This document shows positions 22,901 through 35,397 of a stretch of 64,000 bases of DNA, in pieces (position 1 is the first letter of the stretch; every line of letters starts with the position of its first letter). A program made the position numbers and the translations under genes. Source of the stretch: Petunia secreta (lineage: Eukaryota; Streptophyta; Magnoliopsida; Solanales; Solanaceae). The notes beneath the pieces were generated by a model, which was given only the letters and a program-made list of their open reading frames with translations, was not told the DNA's origin and did no database searches. The DNA lies in NCBI GenBank assembly GCA_029990175.1, contig JARKIP010000023.1, positions 28,229,501 to 28,293,500 of the forward strand, read 5' to 3'.

Positions 22901-25900
22901 TCTCCAGAAAATCCCTTGCAGTCGAAGTCATCAACATGGACTGAACATCACTGTAGCCCCTTTAAAGAATCAAGGTTGTATTACAAGCATGTGAATAGCT
23001 CTGACCCAGTAAAAAAGGCATCTCCATTATGTAATATGACAGATGGACATTCTTCGACCACAACGGCTGGCATCGTGTATTCTTTCTCCACATTAACCGA
23101 AGAAGAATCTTGTTCGCCAGTTATCGGAGGCAGCAAAGTCTTGAGGCAACCAGACAATAGCATAGAAGCTAAGCTCCTTGATCAAATGAGTGAACTAAAA
23201 AGCATCGAAGAATCGAGAATCTACGGGGATGGGAGCTCTCAACTATCTTCAGGAGTATTAGATGAGAATATTCAGAGTGAAAAAGGCCACCCTACACTTG
23301 AAGTTGATCCCCGAGAGCTAAATAAGTCTCCTTTCTGTGGCACTTCTTCCTCTATTCAGAATCTTGAAGAGTTGGCAGTTGAAAAGGTCAGGTGACAATT
23401 TTCTCTTATGTGTTGTTTGACACCTAGCATTAATTTTGATGTGGTGCCAATATGCAGCTAAACCTTTGTCCTACACGAGCTATGATGATTTGCTTATTTG
23501 CTACTACTTCCCTAAGTTTATATTTCCCCTCTTTCTTGTTCACTTCTATCAATGTGGTGGTGTCCCCTTTGTTACTTAAACTATTGTCATTGCCATTTGT
23601 TACACCTTTTGTTGTTGATATTATAATATTGAAATTAACATAAAAACATGGATTTGGACAAGTCTTGTTTTTCGGTTTTTCCATTACCATTTGGCGTTTC
23701 ACTTAACGTTTACTGTAAATCCTTATTGTGGATTCTATGTACACGCTTGCTGGATGCCTATTTTGTTGCCCCTTTAGATTTAAAATTTTCAACTTACATT
23801 CGATATGCACTTACCTAACCATATATTGTTTCTGGATAATGATATTATTAAGATTGTGACTTTGTATGATTTAAATTAATGTTAAGATTGTGTATGCATT
23901 TGTGATTTGGTAGATATGAATTAAGCACGTCAAGTGAAATTTAGGTGAACTGTAACATTATAAATTCCCATGATGCTCAAAGAACAAATCAAGCAGTCTC
24001 TTCCTTCTTCAGTTGTCTTTTTCTTCTATTTTAACAGGTAATTATATAACCATATTCTGCAGATTCCTGTCAAATGGTCTTCACAAAGTCCATCAACAGA
24101 GGGGCTTCACCCACTAGCACAATCCAACGGTACATATTCCTCTATAGGTGAAGCTGCGCAATCTCCTACGTTCAATCAATCAAGTGGCAGACCTAGAAAC
24201 TCCTCCGTCCTAAAAAGAAGTATTGAAGAATTGACACTTAGGGATATGGAACACACACATGATATTATCATGTTTCAAAGGAGCCCTAAGCTCCAGAGAG
24301 CGGTTGGAAATAGTCCAGGAATCTCGGGACATCCTGATGATAACAGAAAAGAGATCCTCACGGCTCATCTTGAACTTGGACAGTGGAAAGATGTAAATTG
24401 CTTTTTGGTCTTTCTGTATTACTTACCTGGATGGGACTCTTTGTGAAGAAAAGGACTCCAGAAATGAAAAGGCTTCCTCTTTACCTTGCAGATTATTTCC
24501 AAATTTGGGGAGGATGCAGATGAGTGGGTGTCTTTGCCTAAAGAAAGGCTTACTATGCCAGCGGTATGGTCTTTGCACTTCAAGATATGACTCAAAAATG
24601 TCTCTTTTGTTAGAATTTGCTTCTGAATATGAAATAATCAGATATTGTATCATATCATATCATTATTATTTGTTAGTAACTTGTTGTAGATTGAAATGGT
24701 GGAAGACATTGTCACTCGGATGCAGAGGGCAAAAACATACGACATATTGCACAGTCAAATTCTAACTCAGGTTTCTTCACTTGTCATGTCTAATCATGTT
24801 TCGGAAATAAGAAAGGCAAATTTCTCTTAACACCCAGGAAGTTTTGGTATAGCTATTGACGTTGACTTCCTCTTCTTGTCAGAAAAAGCCACTTTCCAAT
24901 TATCAGGAGAAAAGGTAAACTCTCGTTCCGCCTGTAACTTTGCCGATATAAATGATGATAGTTTCATTTTGACATAAGCTTTTTGTGTGGTTGAAAAGTG
25001 TGTCGTCTATCTTATTTTTGATATTGTAGAGTTCTCGAAGCAAGAATTCTGTTATGTCAGCTTGTGCATGAGAAAGCAAAGTTGTACTTGGGGCGTGTGA
25101 AGAAGGAGAAACTGCTGGTACTATTAATGCTCAATCTCTCTTTCTTAGGATCACCTTGTCATTTTTCTTACAAAATTCGTTATGGCATACAGGAGAAATG
25201 TCAACTGTTGGACTCTGGAATTCAGAAGGCTCAAATGTTAAAGATCAGTCGTTCACTTCATCAATCTATAACCGTCTCAAGAGGCACCCAGGGCGATGCA
25301 ATCTCTAACGGGAGTTCACCTGCGTGTGTAAATGTTCTGCCGGAGGTACTATTTGGAAACCAAATATTTATTAGATTCTGCTGTCTGGTGTGCCAATCAT
25401 TGACTAGGACACTTGCAGTTGCTGATTATGTTTGCAGTCTATTAGAGGAAGTGTTCAATGGTGATGAAGCTAACAGGAAAACTTCCCCTTTCCAATCAAT
25501 TGTACTGTTTGCCATGATTGGTAGTTTCCAGTCTGAGTTTTCCTTGTTCAGCTGAAATCTTGTTGGTTTTGCTAGGTTATATTTGTTGATTCTAAGAGTA
25601 TATGTATGCCATTAATTGTAAATTGTGCTTCTGAACTTTTCACATCTTTCAAAAGCTTGTTACTGGAATATTTCTTGACTTTTTGATCAATTGCCATCGG
25701 TCTGATTTGTCATGGCAGTTGTCATATCTCTAGTTGTAATTAAACATCCATCTTATTGACAGTTCAACTGTTCTGAGTTTTCCCGGTTTGTCAGTGGTTA
25801 GGCTCAAATATTGGTTTATGAAGGCATCTGGTGAGGGAAAATGCCCCTCCTCGTCATACATTTGTAATCTATTTTTTATCTGCTTCAGACTAAAGTTCAG

Positions 25901-28900
25901 GTCTCTCCATCAGAATCAATTGTGCCATGCCTAAAAGATGGCAAGATGCGACAGCTTGTTTTGTTTGCCATACTTCTAACATAATTTGGTGCATTTCATA
26001 CCTTATATATGTGACAAGATTCAAGGATTCTTCTCTTGTTCCAGTTTCTTTTTATCTTTTGATGATGGAGAGATAACAATTATTAAAATTTTATCACATC
26101 CTTCATGCTTGTACACATCTGTGTGATAAAGGAGAGCAAAAAATGTCTGTGAGAAATGAATATAACATGTGTTCTTTCTCATTTTCTCTTGATGTATAAA
26201 TATTTTAATACATGTTTTTTCCTTCTCTTTTAAGGAGTCAAAATTTTGGGAAATTAAGATAACATACTTGATTTTGGAAAAGAACTTCTGGATAATTTGC
26301 ATCAACACATAAATGCTATATTCCTCTGCTCTTGTCCAACTCGTCATACTTGCTACCACCAATTCATCTACTATGCAGTTTACTACTGACCCAGACAAGT
26401 TGATGTTTTTACGATTCAATACTTTACAGACAGTTTATGCAAATGCAGGCGGGTCAGAGTAAATTGGCCACCATCAACGAGGCTTTGAATGTTTCAGAAA
26501 GAAAAGTTGCAAACTTGACCAGATCTTTGCATTCTTCCTTGAAATTTGAGGGACAACCAAATTTTGTTGATACCATCGCTGCTGTTAATGAACATTTAAT
26601 GAGGAGAACACGTTGTAGATTCCTACGTCAGGATATGCAGGTCTCTGCTGTCCTGAATTATTATGCTTCAGACTATCATTTTCCTCTGATACTAACATTC
26701 ACCGTATATCATTTTGTAGATGTGTGTGATTCAGAATATGAGGAGAGGGAATGGCCATTACGATGTCATCCTCAACTATCTTGGTTTCCTGGTTCAAAGG
26801 TTTCTCTTGCAGTGTTCCTACTCTTATTTCCCGTAATTAAGGTTCTTGATGACAGTTTTCTGTTCTACTTCTAAGTTGTGATACTTTTGGATTTTCTATT
26901 TGTCTGGTAATTCCAGTTTGAAGGTGACTGTTGGTCCAGACTCGAGCATCTTCATCTCTAACAATCTTAATGATCTACTAATCACAAAGGTAAAAGTCAT
27001 TATTATGCCGGCGTTTTCATTTTGTACTTTTTATCCTAGTCTTGGTTTTAATTTGATGTAGTACATTTTGGCTCAGTAGAAGTTTCCAAATATCAACGCT
27101 TATGCTGCATTGAGATTTGTGTTAAAGGCTGAGATTTCAAAGAAACTTGGTGGTAGGACTTTGGCTCAAGAAATACAGGTAACTACAACATATGTATTCC
27201 CAAAGCAACAGCAGATGGCTTTGTATATCTCTTTAAATTACCACCTCACTCACATTGGCAACAGTTACGATAAGGTAAATCACACTGCTAGCACCAGCAA
27301 GTAACCTGCACAACCACTGACACACTGTTATTGCTGTGTATGTCCATTCTCCTTAGGGAATAGTTAATGATAGAGTTGTCCTGTGGAAAATGAAAGTGGT
27401 TGTACTATCAAAGAGGTTGAGGATCAAATGCAAACTTGAAGTACCTAATATAATACATGGCTCCTATGATGAATTTGTACTCCCTGGACGTCCAACTTCA
27501 CCCATTTGTCTAGTTCACTCCTTTCAACCTGTTGACCATTACTGATTGTTACTTAAAATCTGTTGGTCTTCTCAATTGCTAATTGCAGACGATGAGCAAG
27601 AGTGGATGATATAAAATTATGCGTTGCTTTGCTGTGCACCAAAACTGTCACATCATGCCCATTAATTCTTCCCTCAAGTTCATTGTTCTTCCTCCTGGAA
27701 GGCCCACTACTGAATTCATATTCAACATCCTCTTAGTACCTTTATTTCCCCCTTCATTGTATGATTCGACGTAACGACTTAATAGATAAACGAAAAAAGA
27801 AAATTCCTGAATAGTATATAATTTTCTAGAGCAAGAAGCTAGTTTCTGTAAAATACTTATTTCATTGGTATTACAAGACCTCTTGGGCGGCTAAGGATAC
27901 GTCACATGGTTTAGGGATTTATCGTGCATAAAGTTGTATTTATAATTAATTTTGTAAGTGGCATTATTTCTTGTTTATTCCTTATAATAGAATTTAATAC
28001 TGAATTTGAAACCAGTTAAAGTTCTGATAAATGGTTTATAAAGTATGTATAATAAGGTTTCGAGCTAATAATCTCAGTGATGCAACTATGATGAAAGGTG
28101 AGAATAATAAGGACACAAGCTAATAAATGCCAAGAATCTACTTATCAATTAAAATCAGCAAATGATACCCTAAAAAAGTATATCAATCAACATTGGCCGA
28201 CTGTACAGTTTTAAATCATAATATTCAGGGAAGTTGGATTTTGGGACTTGGCTTTGGTTGAAGTATTAATATCAGGTGGATGCCCACTTTGGAGTTGGTT
28301 CAATAGCCAGCTGCGGTGCTGGTGCGTCATTCATGGACTTATACTTCTATCTGCATTAATTGCGAGACAATACCAGGAGGGAGTTCTAGTTCTACTGAGA
28401 AAGAAGATGCTAGCGGTCTAAGGTTCCTGCATAACTTGTCAAAGTCGCTCCATAGGTTGAACCGTATCATCAGTTAGCTTCTGCTCTCCCATCAGTGTAT
28501 TTAACGACTGAGTGAGTTACGTGAGGGAGAGGGGTTAATTAGAGATCGTTATGGCGGTGAGAGAAAGGTAATACTTGATAAGGTAGGCATCCACATGTGA
28601 GTCGGTGATTATCTTCTCATATTGAGTATGGTAGACGATCTGCTAGCTATTTTATCTGGTAATCCTATTATTAGGTCTAAGTATCATAAGATATTTATAG
28701 GCCAAAAAAAGGGCTTACATCTATACTTTGTTATATATTAAAAATAATTTCATTTCTCGTGTACTTGGAGTTACGTTTCTTATAAATTATGTCATAGTCA
28801 TTAATGATGGTGATATAACCGTTGGTGTATAAGTGCATTACTTGTGCCTAGTTGACCTACTTTTGGAATGTCTAATGCTTAAGGTGTAGTAAAATCCTTT

Positions 28901-31900
28901 GTTACCAGTGGAAGTTCAATAAAATCCTCGAGTCACCATTTGTATTTGACTACCTATTTGGTGCTAAAATATCTTGTAAGTGGAACCATACGCATTTATA
29001 GGAATACAGTATGTGAAGGAGATGCCACTTATGTTTGCTGCTTTAGAAGCTTAGAAAGGAAATGCTGAAGCAACTGATATTGTGCACTATATTTCTTTGG
29101 ATCATCATTGTTGGTCAGTAAACTTGGACCTATCGGTGAAAGGATTCTCATACTCTGATGTTTTTAATTTCCGGAACTTTCTTTGCACTTAGAGTTCAAT
29201 AACTTGTGCTTTAAAAGCAACCTTTAGTCGTGGATCTTGCTGAACTACATATTGGATGTAGCTGAGACACATCAAGCTTCTCTGATCACTGGTATATATG
29301 TGCAGGTTACCCGTTCTCTTTTAGGCAACGTGCTTGATGTGGTTGCAGAGGTGCAAATGGCACAAATAAAGTCCCGAAATTTGGCTAATATTACCTTTTC
29401 TACTCCAACTGGTACTGGTGTTTGATCTTTCTCTCCTTTCTCACCTTACCTGCTGAATTTGGCTTATGCCATCTGTTTGTAGCTGTTTCTGTTATCACTA
29501 GTGGCTTGCTGACAATTATTTTAGGACATATCTTTATGAGAACTTATAGGGAAATTTATTGCTATTATTTCAGTAATTTAGAATTGATGTTTGAAGTTGT
29601 CTAATTGCTCTCTCTGCACTATATTATCTGACAGTATTTGATTGAATTTTAACATGTTAGTTATACTTCTATATTATATTAATGGTGGTGGAAATATATC
29701 AACCAAATTGCTGAAAAGCTAATCGGAGAGAAATTTTAGTTAAAGGGATTTGAAATCCTGAAATTAGCGAAATTGCACAGAATATATCATTAATGGAATG
29801 GTGCAACATTTTGGAACTTCCCAAAGTCTTGTTGGATTAGGAATAGTAAGTCCTAATGTGTATATGCTCCTCATTCTTTCCTCGCGCTGTTTCTTGTCTT
29901 GCAATTCTAGTCACAAAAGTATTACAGTGGAACAGTGTATCACTCTTTGAATGGTCCTTGTAATGAGAGTTGAATTTTGGATTTATATTTCCTCTCTTTT
30001 ACGTCAGTGGAATTCTCCTTATGTGCAAGGGGCTTATAAGTTTTCTTTCTCTTGTATAAGTCTCACATTAGTCTGCATTGTCAGTTTGTTATGCATCTTT
30101 TTACTATTACAGTTTATGATTTTCTGGTGATTGTCATCATTTGTCTTGTTCTCAAGTTGTTGAGCTCCTTTTTCACAGTCAGATTGCACATATTAGGTTT
30201 CTAGCATGGGAATGGAGTAAGAATCTGAAGATGAGTGACACTTCTTCAGTACCCTCTTGGTACTATATTAATAAATTTTGTCTTATCCAAAAAAATAAAA
30301 AAACTTGAAGATAAGTGACTGAAGCAATCGGCTTTGCTGTCCCCCAGAGATGAACTGTTATGTCTGTCGGGATGGTTTTCGTATAATTCTTAAGTGTTTT
30401 ATCACAAAAAGAGGGAATTATGGGATAATTCATATTTAGGATGTATAGATCGATATATTCCATACCCAGCTGACACATGGGCATTCCATGCCTTTACATT
30501 TATTTCTATTTATAAGAATTTAAAGTCTTCAGCAGTCTACTTGTCCTTGTAGAGTAAGTTTTTTAGTAGTCAATTCCATTGGGAGATAATTTAAACTATT
30601 TTTCTGGTATAAGAGTGATGCACCTTTAAAATTCACAGTTGACTTCACATTTGCAGTTGAGAAACTTGAGTTGCAGCTTCATTTTGTGAGTTTTAATACT
30701 GGCAAGAAGGTGAAATTGACTCTAGACATGTCATGCTTAAATAGGTATGTTGCTTTTCTCTCAACAGCAGAGTATCTTTAGGACCTTTCTGAAACAATAT
30801 GGTATATGAACTTTTTTAGATATCTCATGCTTTCTGCGGGTTAAGTATCTATATTGTACATTATAGTACCCCTTAGTTCCTAAAAACAGAAAAAAGAGAA
30901 GCCAATGTTGCAAATAATTTGATAAGTTGCCCGCTCATCAAAAGGATATCGTTAAGTGGTTGCTGCCGTAGGTGATAAGATGAGCACAGTGAAATTCCTT
31001 AAGCTGGTCGTGGATACCAATGGATCTGTTCTCAAATTGTTTTTCTCTAGCATCTCTTTCCCAGTTACTAACAAAAAGAGTACGAGTTATGTATCATTTT
31101 TTTGGTAAGTAGTGTTGGTTTTGTATCATCTCAGCATGATGATGCACCATTTGTTCCAGTCTCTTGTCTTAGAGAAAAGATTAATCGAGTTCAATAAAAA
31201 AGCTTAATAAAATTAGCATGTGGCAAGCATCAAACACAATCATTAGTTCTTTAGGCTAGTTGGTGGTGGTATTTTCACTGAGACGAGTAAACCAATATGG
31301 TTAGAACCATTTAGTTATAATTTTAAAGTCGAGATCGAATAAAATGGTGCATCTGAGGCACACCTACTGCTTAGCACAATATCGCGCATAGATTTGAATG
31401 AAGCAATTTATAAGTTGCACTGATGACCACATTTCACAAGTACATTGCTTTGCAACATGTTTTGTATCTTTTCCCATGTCCAAACTATTGATCTCAAGTT
31501 CTGAATATCTATCATCTCATAACCTCAGAGTTCCTCACTTTGGTAGTTTAGTCAGAATTGCATATTCTGATGGAAGTAGTTTCTCAATCATCATATAGGT
31601 TATGTTGATTGGTAGTGAATTCTGCTTCTCATCAACTCTTCATAAAATTGTCAACCAACTTTTAATTCCATGTGAGAAACATTTTTGTGGTATGCCACAC
31701 AAGTTACTGACTGATTATTTCTCGACAGAGGAGTCTATCCGTCAGAAGTTGTTCCATCCGAGTTTGCAGCTCTACATCTTCACATGGAACATTTAGATGA
31801 TCCACTATTTGGTGAAATTAGAGATGCTGTCAAAGGCCTTAGAGCTGGATACATGAGGATTATACGGTTGTGTGATTGCATCTCACAGGTGGTTCAAGCC

Positions 31901-31912
31901 TGGGTTGAATAA
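16968..31912 (+). CDS. KNL1: KNL1/Spc105 kinetochore scaffold, at least 16 exons, about 1347 aa
   Basis: Exons: 16968-17418, 20578-21272, 22067-23386, 24063-24392, 24492-24563, 24690-24770, 24883-24914, 25030-25117, 25193-25345, 26449-26640, 26720-26799, 26917-26989, 27080-27178, 29306-29411, 30657-30744 and 31729-31912. All junctions are GT/AG, and the sum (4044 nt) is one open frame ending in TAA. Residues 42-45 are RVSF, the protein phosphatase 1 docking motif of KNL1, followed by the plant-type TSVHFFDRDEEYETPPE. An acidic run lies at about 102-123. Residues 150-930 are Ser/Pro-rich and probably disordered, 930-1100 look coiled-coil, and the end should be the RWD region that binds the Mis12 complex. 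As KNL1 it would link kinetochores to the spindle checkpoint. Identity rests on motifs and order, not on a search. Confidence 0.88.
18015..18185 (+). mobile_element. RTE LINE 3'-ORF fragment in KNL1 intron 1
   Basis: The + frame reads DNMREHLLSWFGHIL, a stop, then QPVDEPVRRCETMVSEG and PKITWKEV. This is the RTE C-terminal pattern (RLRWFGHV, APVRRCE, GRPKKYW). It carries stops and is a short relic. Confidence 0.75.
18208..18656. mobile_element. Inverted-repeat element ending in TTACTCGGAC
   Basis: Left end TTACTCGGACTTGGGTG, right end GTCCGAGTAA. Inside, GATACGGGTGCGGATC on the left is matched in inverted form by GGATCCGACACGGGTGCGG-type words on the right. No coding frame of note. It is a non-autonomous DNA element of a kind common in nightshades; the family was not determined. 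Confidence 0.65.
18767..19304 (-). mobile_element. 5'-truncated L1 LINE (minus) with poly(A) and 9-bp target duplication
   Basis: On the minus strand the frame reads FFLHCPVTYNFWQLF, KWWNAVPHCIWSTV, KERNFRCFE and a C-terminal stop, the usual end of plant L1 ORF2. It is followed by a poly(A) tail seen as T's from 18767. GTATCACTA flanks the insertion at 18756-18764 and 19305-19313. Confidence 0.85.
19326..20282 (-). mobile_element. 5'-truncated RTE LINE (minus) with TTG tail
   Basis: The minus strand encodes the RTE ORF C-terminus in two frames: FKYLGSILQGNGEIDDDV, GWMKWRLASG and PLKLKGKFYRVVVRP (20230-20030), then after a shift GAECWPVKNSHTQKM, EMRMLRWMYGHT, LRWFGHVRRRS and DAPVRRCERL (20010-19740). 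The 3' UTR ends in the family tail GGTAAGGTCTGCGTACATC and (TTG)n at 19332. A frameshift near 20020 and the truncation make it inactive. Confidence 0.88.
20283..20349 (+). mobile_element. Second RTE/SINE 3' tail, plus orientation
   Basis: GAGGATTCATATAGTTGACC, then GGGAATGAGGCGTAG and TTGTTGTA, is a different (TTG)n-ended tail in + orientation. It directly abuts the truncated 5' side of the minus-strand RTE copy. Confidence 0.6.
25889..25900 (+). other. Possible 12-nt KNL1 micro-exon
   Basis: A strong acceptor (TTTTTTATCTGCTTCAG) precedes ACTAAAGTTCAG, which is followed by a GT donor. It is in phase 0 on both sides and would add four residues (TKVQ) between exons 25193-25345 and 26449-26640 without disturbing the frame. 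Confidence 0.35.
30190..30303 (+). mobile_element. Candidate L1 3' tail in KNL1 intron 15
   Basis: TCTTGGTACTATATTAATAA, then ATTTTGTCTTATCC and an A-rich run, resembles the last bases of many nightshade L1 copies. No coding part is left. Confidence 0.35.
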
Positions 31913-33555
31913 CTTCAGCAGAAAGGGAAAATTAAACTACTTGGATGAATGGGCAGAGGGGTTCGACACTGCATGGGACGCAAAAGGAATTTCCCCTTTT
32001 TCTTCTTGTCAAATTGCATCATATGTGAATGGGATGGTCGTATATGGGGTGAGATTATAGCTGAATGTATAACTTGTCCTTCGATCCTGAACATTGTCCT
32101 TAGGCACTATCCCCAGTTCTTTTTTTTTCCCCCTTCTAAACGTTGTAATTATTTTCTTGTTTTTTGTTTCTTTTTGGGGGTGGAGTGTTTTGGCTAAAAT
32201 TTGTACTAGAATGATCAATGAGTTAGGCTAGATGCATTTTCTCATGCACAAATGATCTCTAATCGAAGGTTGAGTTCAACTCTGATTGGGAACTCGAGTT
32301 CCCCTACATTAGCTGTACAGGTGGGTTTACTCTTTCCAGATATGGAGCGTGATGTTTTGCCCTTTGTATCTTGATTCACATGTATCTCAAGTGTCGTAAA
32401 TACATCTTATGTGAATTTTGCTAGGGATGGTTAGGATTAACTATTCCTGATTGCAGCTATTTTAATGGCTAGTTTGGTCATGAATTCTACTAGTTCTTGT
32501 TGGCCCATTATTAGATGATTACCACTACCAACTTATCATCTACGTACGTTAAGTAATGGAGATCTGGTGATGTGGTGGACCACACACCATATCGAGAACA
32601 TCTAGTTAAACAAAAGCACTTCTATTTCAGTTGGTTTAGTCGAGGTTGATTATATGCATCCTATGTTGTTATATTCAATGAGTTCATCCTAGTTGAATAT
32701 TTCCTATGTTGGCCGTTAGCTCAAATCTAATCTTTATTAGCAGGATGACAAAGAAACTTATACTTTTGGTACAACTAATGCAAGTAGTGTTACTGTTTTT
32801 GCATATTGAACTTGATGAGAAGTTATGTGATAAGAGAGCCCCTCCAAAAGAGTTTTGTCGTGGTACAGAGCAACCACTTGACGATAAGTGTTGAATGCAA
32901 ACACTCGATATGCTATGAAAAGAGATATCTGGATATGTTCGACGTTTGAATAAGATAATTCTTGTAAACAAGAGGAAAAGAATGATTCAAAGAGTGAGTC
33001 CTGAAACCCAGATTAACTATAAACCGATTGATCAGTCGGTGCATATCACTATAAGTATGGTACGCGCTTTAAATTTTAACATGACCAGTTAAAAGAAAAA
33101 GAGAGTATCAACGTGGGAATCTTTTATCCTAAGCATAGTTAACGCCTTTTTTGCTCTGAACTGAAAGCGCGTCACTAGCAGCTGTTTTGCTCGGTTTTAA
33201 ATAACTCTACTAAGTATGACTATGGGTTCTGAAGAGGTGTTTGTAGAAGTAACTTGAGAGAATACACCAAAATATAAATGAAACTTTTCAGGTACCAAAG
33301 TATAGTCAATGTGTAGATCCCAGAAAAATCTTGACAATAAAGCTTATTACTTGTTTCAAGAACCACACGCCGAAAAAGTGGGACTCCTGGTTTCTTAACT
33401 ACAAAGCAAAGACCTTTCTCTTCTCTTGCAATCATCGAAGGGTCCTCCATCTTTTTTGAATAAATAGACAACAATTTCGTCTCCCCAACCCAAAGTTGTC
33501 CCAGGTCGCAAGTCCCAACTACTCCCTTTTGCTGTATAAACCCTATAATAGTTAC
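31913..33555. other. KNL1 3' UTR and intergenic DNA
   Basis: The start is presumably the KNL1 3' UTR. No polyadenylation site can be fixed. Later sequence has only short unsupported frames on both strands (for example 32684-32971 and 33220-33474 minus). Confidence 0.4.
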
Positions 33556-33557
33556 TA

Positions 33558-33824
33558 CTCCGTCGTCCCATTTTATATGAAATTGTTTGGATTTTAAGAG
33601 TCAAATTTCTTAATTTTGAATGTAGACTCGATCATAGATTCTTTAAGATTATTTTTTTTTTGAAATAAAATTTATTATATTTAGAAACTACATAAAAAAT
33701 ATTATAAATCACAATAATTAACAAAATAAAATATTTTAAAGGTATATGAAAACATTATTGTCAATGAAGAACATATTTGGTGCTAAGAAAGCGAGAACCT
33801 TCAAATAAAATGGCATAGAAGGAG
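33558..33824. mobile_element. Stowaway MITE
   Basis: Ends CTCCGTCGTCCCATTTTAT and ATAAAATGGCATAGAAGGAG form the Stowaway terminal inverted repeat (consensus CTCCCTCCGTCCCA), flanked by TA on both sides (33556-33557 and 33825-33826). It is 267 bp, AT-rich inside and non-coding. Mobilised by Tc1/mariner transposases. Confidence 0.9.
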
Positions 33825-34272
33825 TAATACAATTTTGTCAAAGCACGAGGAGCATTGAAAACCTCTCTTTTTGTTGCCTCATTCTTCTCTGGAAATGGGC
33901 ACAGATAGAGTTGTCAATACGAATGTAGATCCTATTACCCCACCCCAACCATAAAGAGAAGAAAAAAAGAAAAAAAAAACATACAGGAAAATAAAAAGAA
34001 ATAATGACCCTGGATTGTAGTAAAACGCCAAGCAAAGAAAGTTAAGGAGCAAACATCTTATAAGTAATTCTTTATATGCCTTACCAAACAAAATCTAGTA
34101 TATTTGATGGGGTTGTCTTTGTCAAACGCATATAAATGACTACTCCCATCCGCGTTAATGGGATATTAAACTAAACATTACTGTACATTGTAATGACACG
34201 AAAAATATAACACGAACTAATATGAACTACGTAATATCTTTGCTTCGATCTCGCTCCTAAAGCTAACTCCAC

Positions 34273-34302
34273 TCTCCTCCTCCTCCTCCTCCTCCTCCTC
34301 CT
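34273..34302. repeat. (TCC)n microsatellite
   Basis: About nine uninterrupted TCC units. Confidence 0.95.
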
Positions 34303-34382
34303 TATTCTTTCTTGGTCCTTTCCCCGTAACAAATTTTACCAGCCAGAAGTAGTTTGATCATGTAGGAGTGTGTGTACAGACT

Positions 34383-34422
34383 ACAGTGTACACCATCACG
34401 TTACAGTGTACACCATCACGTT
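34383..34422. repeat. Perfect 20-bp tandem duplication
   Basis: ACAGTGTACACCATCACGTT occurs twice back to back. Confidence 0.95.
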
Positions 34423-35009
34423 AGTACTCATTCCAAAGTGAGATACCGATGGTTAAAACAAAAGGCAAGCTTCGTTTCTTATTTCCATGTTTGATCTTAT
34501 CCATCTTTGCTTGGCTCGTTGCCTCGAAGAAATTAAGAACTAATCATACTTGGTGGTTTAAAGAATCTGCTGTCCACATCCAGTAACTTTATATCGAGCT
34601 TTACCAATTAGCTTTATATTTTATAAAGGTACTTTAATATTTTGTTTTGTAGAGTTACCTTATAGATAACACAAAGTTTACTCTTTTTCCTTACAGATGG
34701 AAAGGGAAAAAATATATCAAAATTAGCATCTCAACACGACATTTTTAAGTTGAGAAATAAAGTTGACCTCTTTCACAATATTAGAATCATGACGCACAGT
34801 GCAAGGAGAGGATCTCGATGTGACACTACCTGGCAAGGAATATAAAGTTCATATAACTCGAATTCGTGAACATAATCTGCAGGTTATAGTAATATCAATG
34901 CTTGAATATTAAAATTATCTTTTTATTTCAATTTGTATGGTGCTTTTCTTATTTTAAAATGTTCCACACAATTTTCTTAATGATTATATATTTACTCTGA
35001 CATATTTTA

Positions 35010-35397
35010 TTGCTGATGACCTTATACTTCTAGTCTACGCTGAGAGTAAAAGTTGTGATAATATCCTGACTACAGTCGAATTTTTTTGTAAATTATCAGG
35101 AAAATCTATCAACCACTACAAATCCAAAGTTTTCTCCTCCAAAAATTATGACTCTATTATCTAGCAAATTCTAGCTAAGAGTTTAAATATCACTAGTGCT
35201 ACTGAATTTGGAAAAAGTTTAGGCTTCCCTATGTTCAATAAAAAACCAAGGGCTGCTGACTTCCTAAGCAATTTTGACAATATGAACAATCATCTCAGTG
35301 GTTGGAAGATAATTTTTCTTTAACATGGCTGGTCGTACAACTTTTACTCTATCTATTCTTAATAGTATCCCAAATACTTCTAAAAAACCTTGTGCAG
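35010..35397 (+). mobile_element. L1 LINE fragment 1 (split by later insertions)
   Basis: The + frame reads DLILLVYAESKS, FFCKLSGKSINHYKSKVF, GFPMFNKKPRAADFL and HLSGWKI, reverse-transcriptase thumb words of plant L1 elements. It is continued by fragments 2 and 3 beyond two insertions. The last ten bases are the target duplication of the MITE. Confidence 0.8.

Noticed and set aside
32684..32971. 95-codon minus-strand frame after KNL1
   Set aside because: No motif, no neighbouring exons; probably chance.
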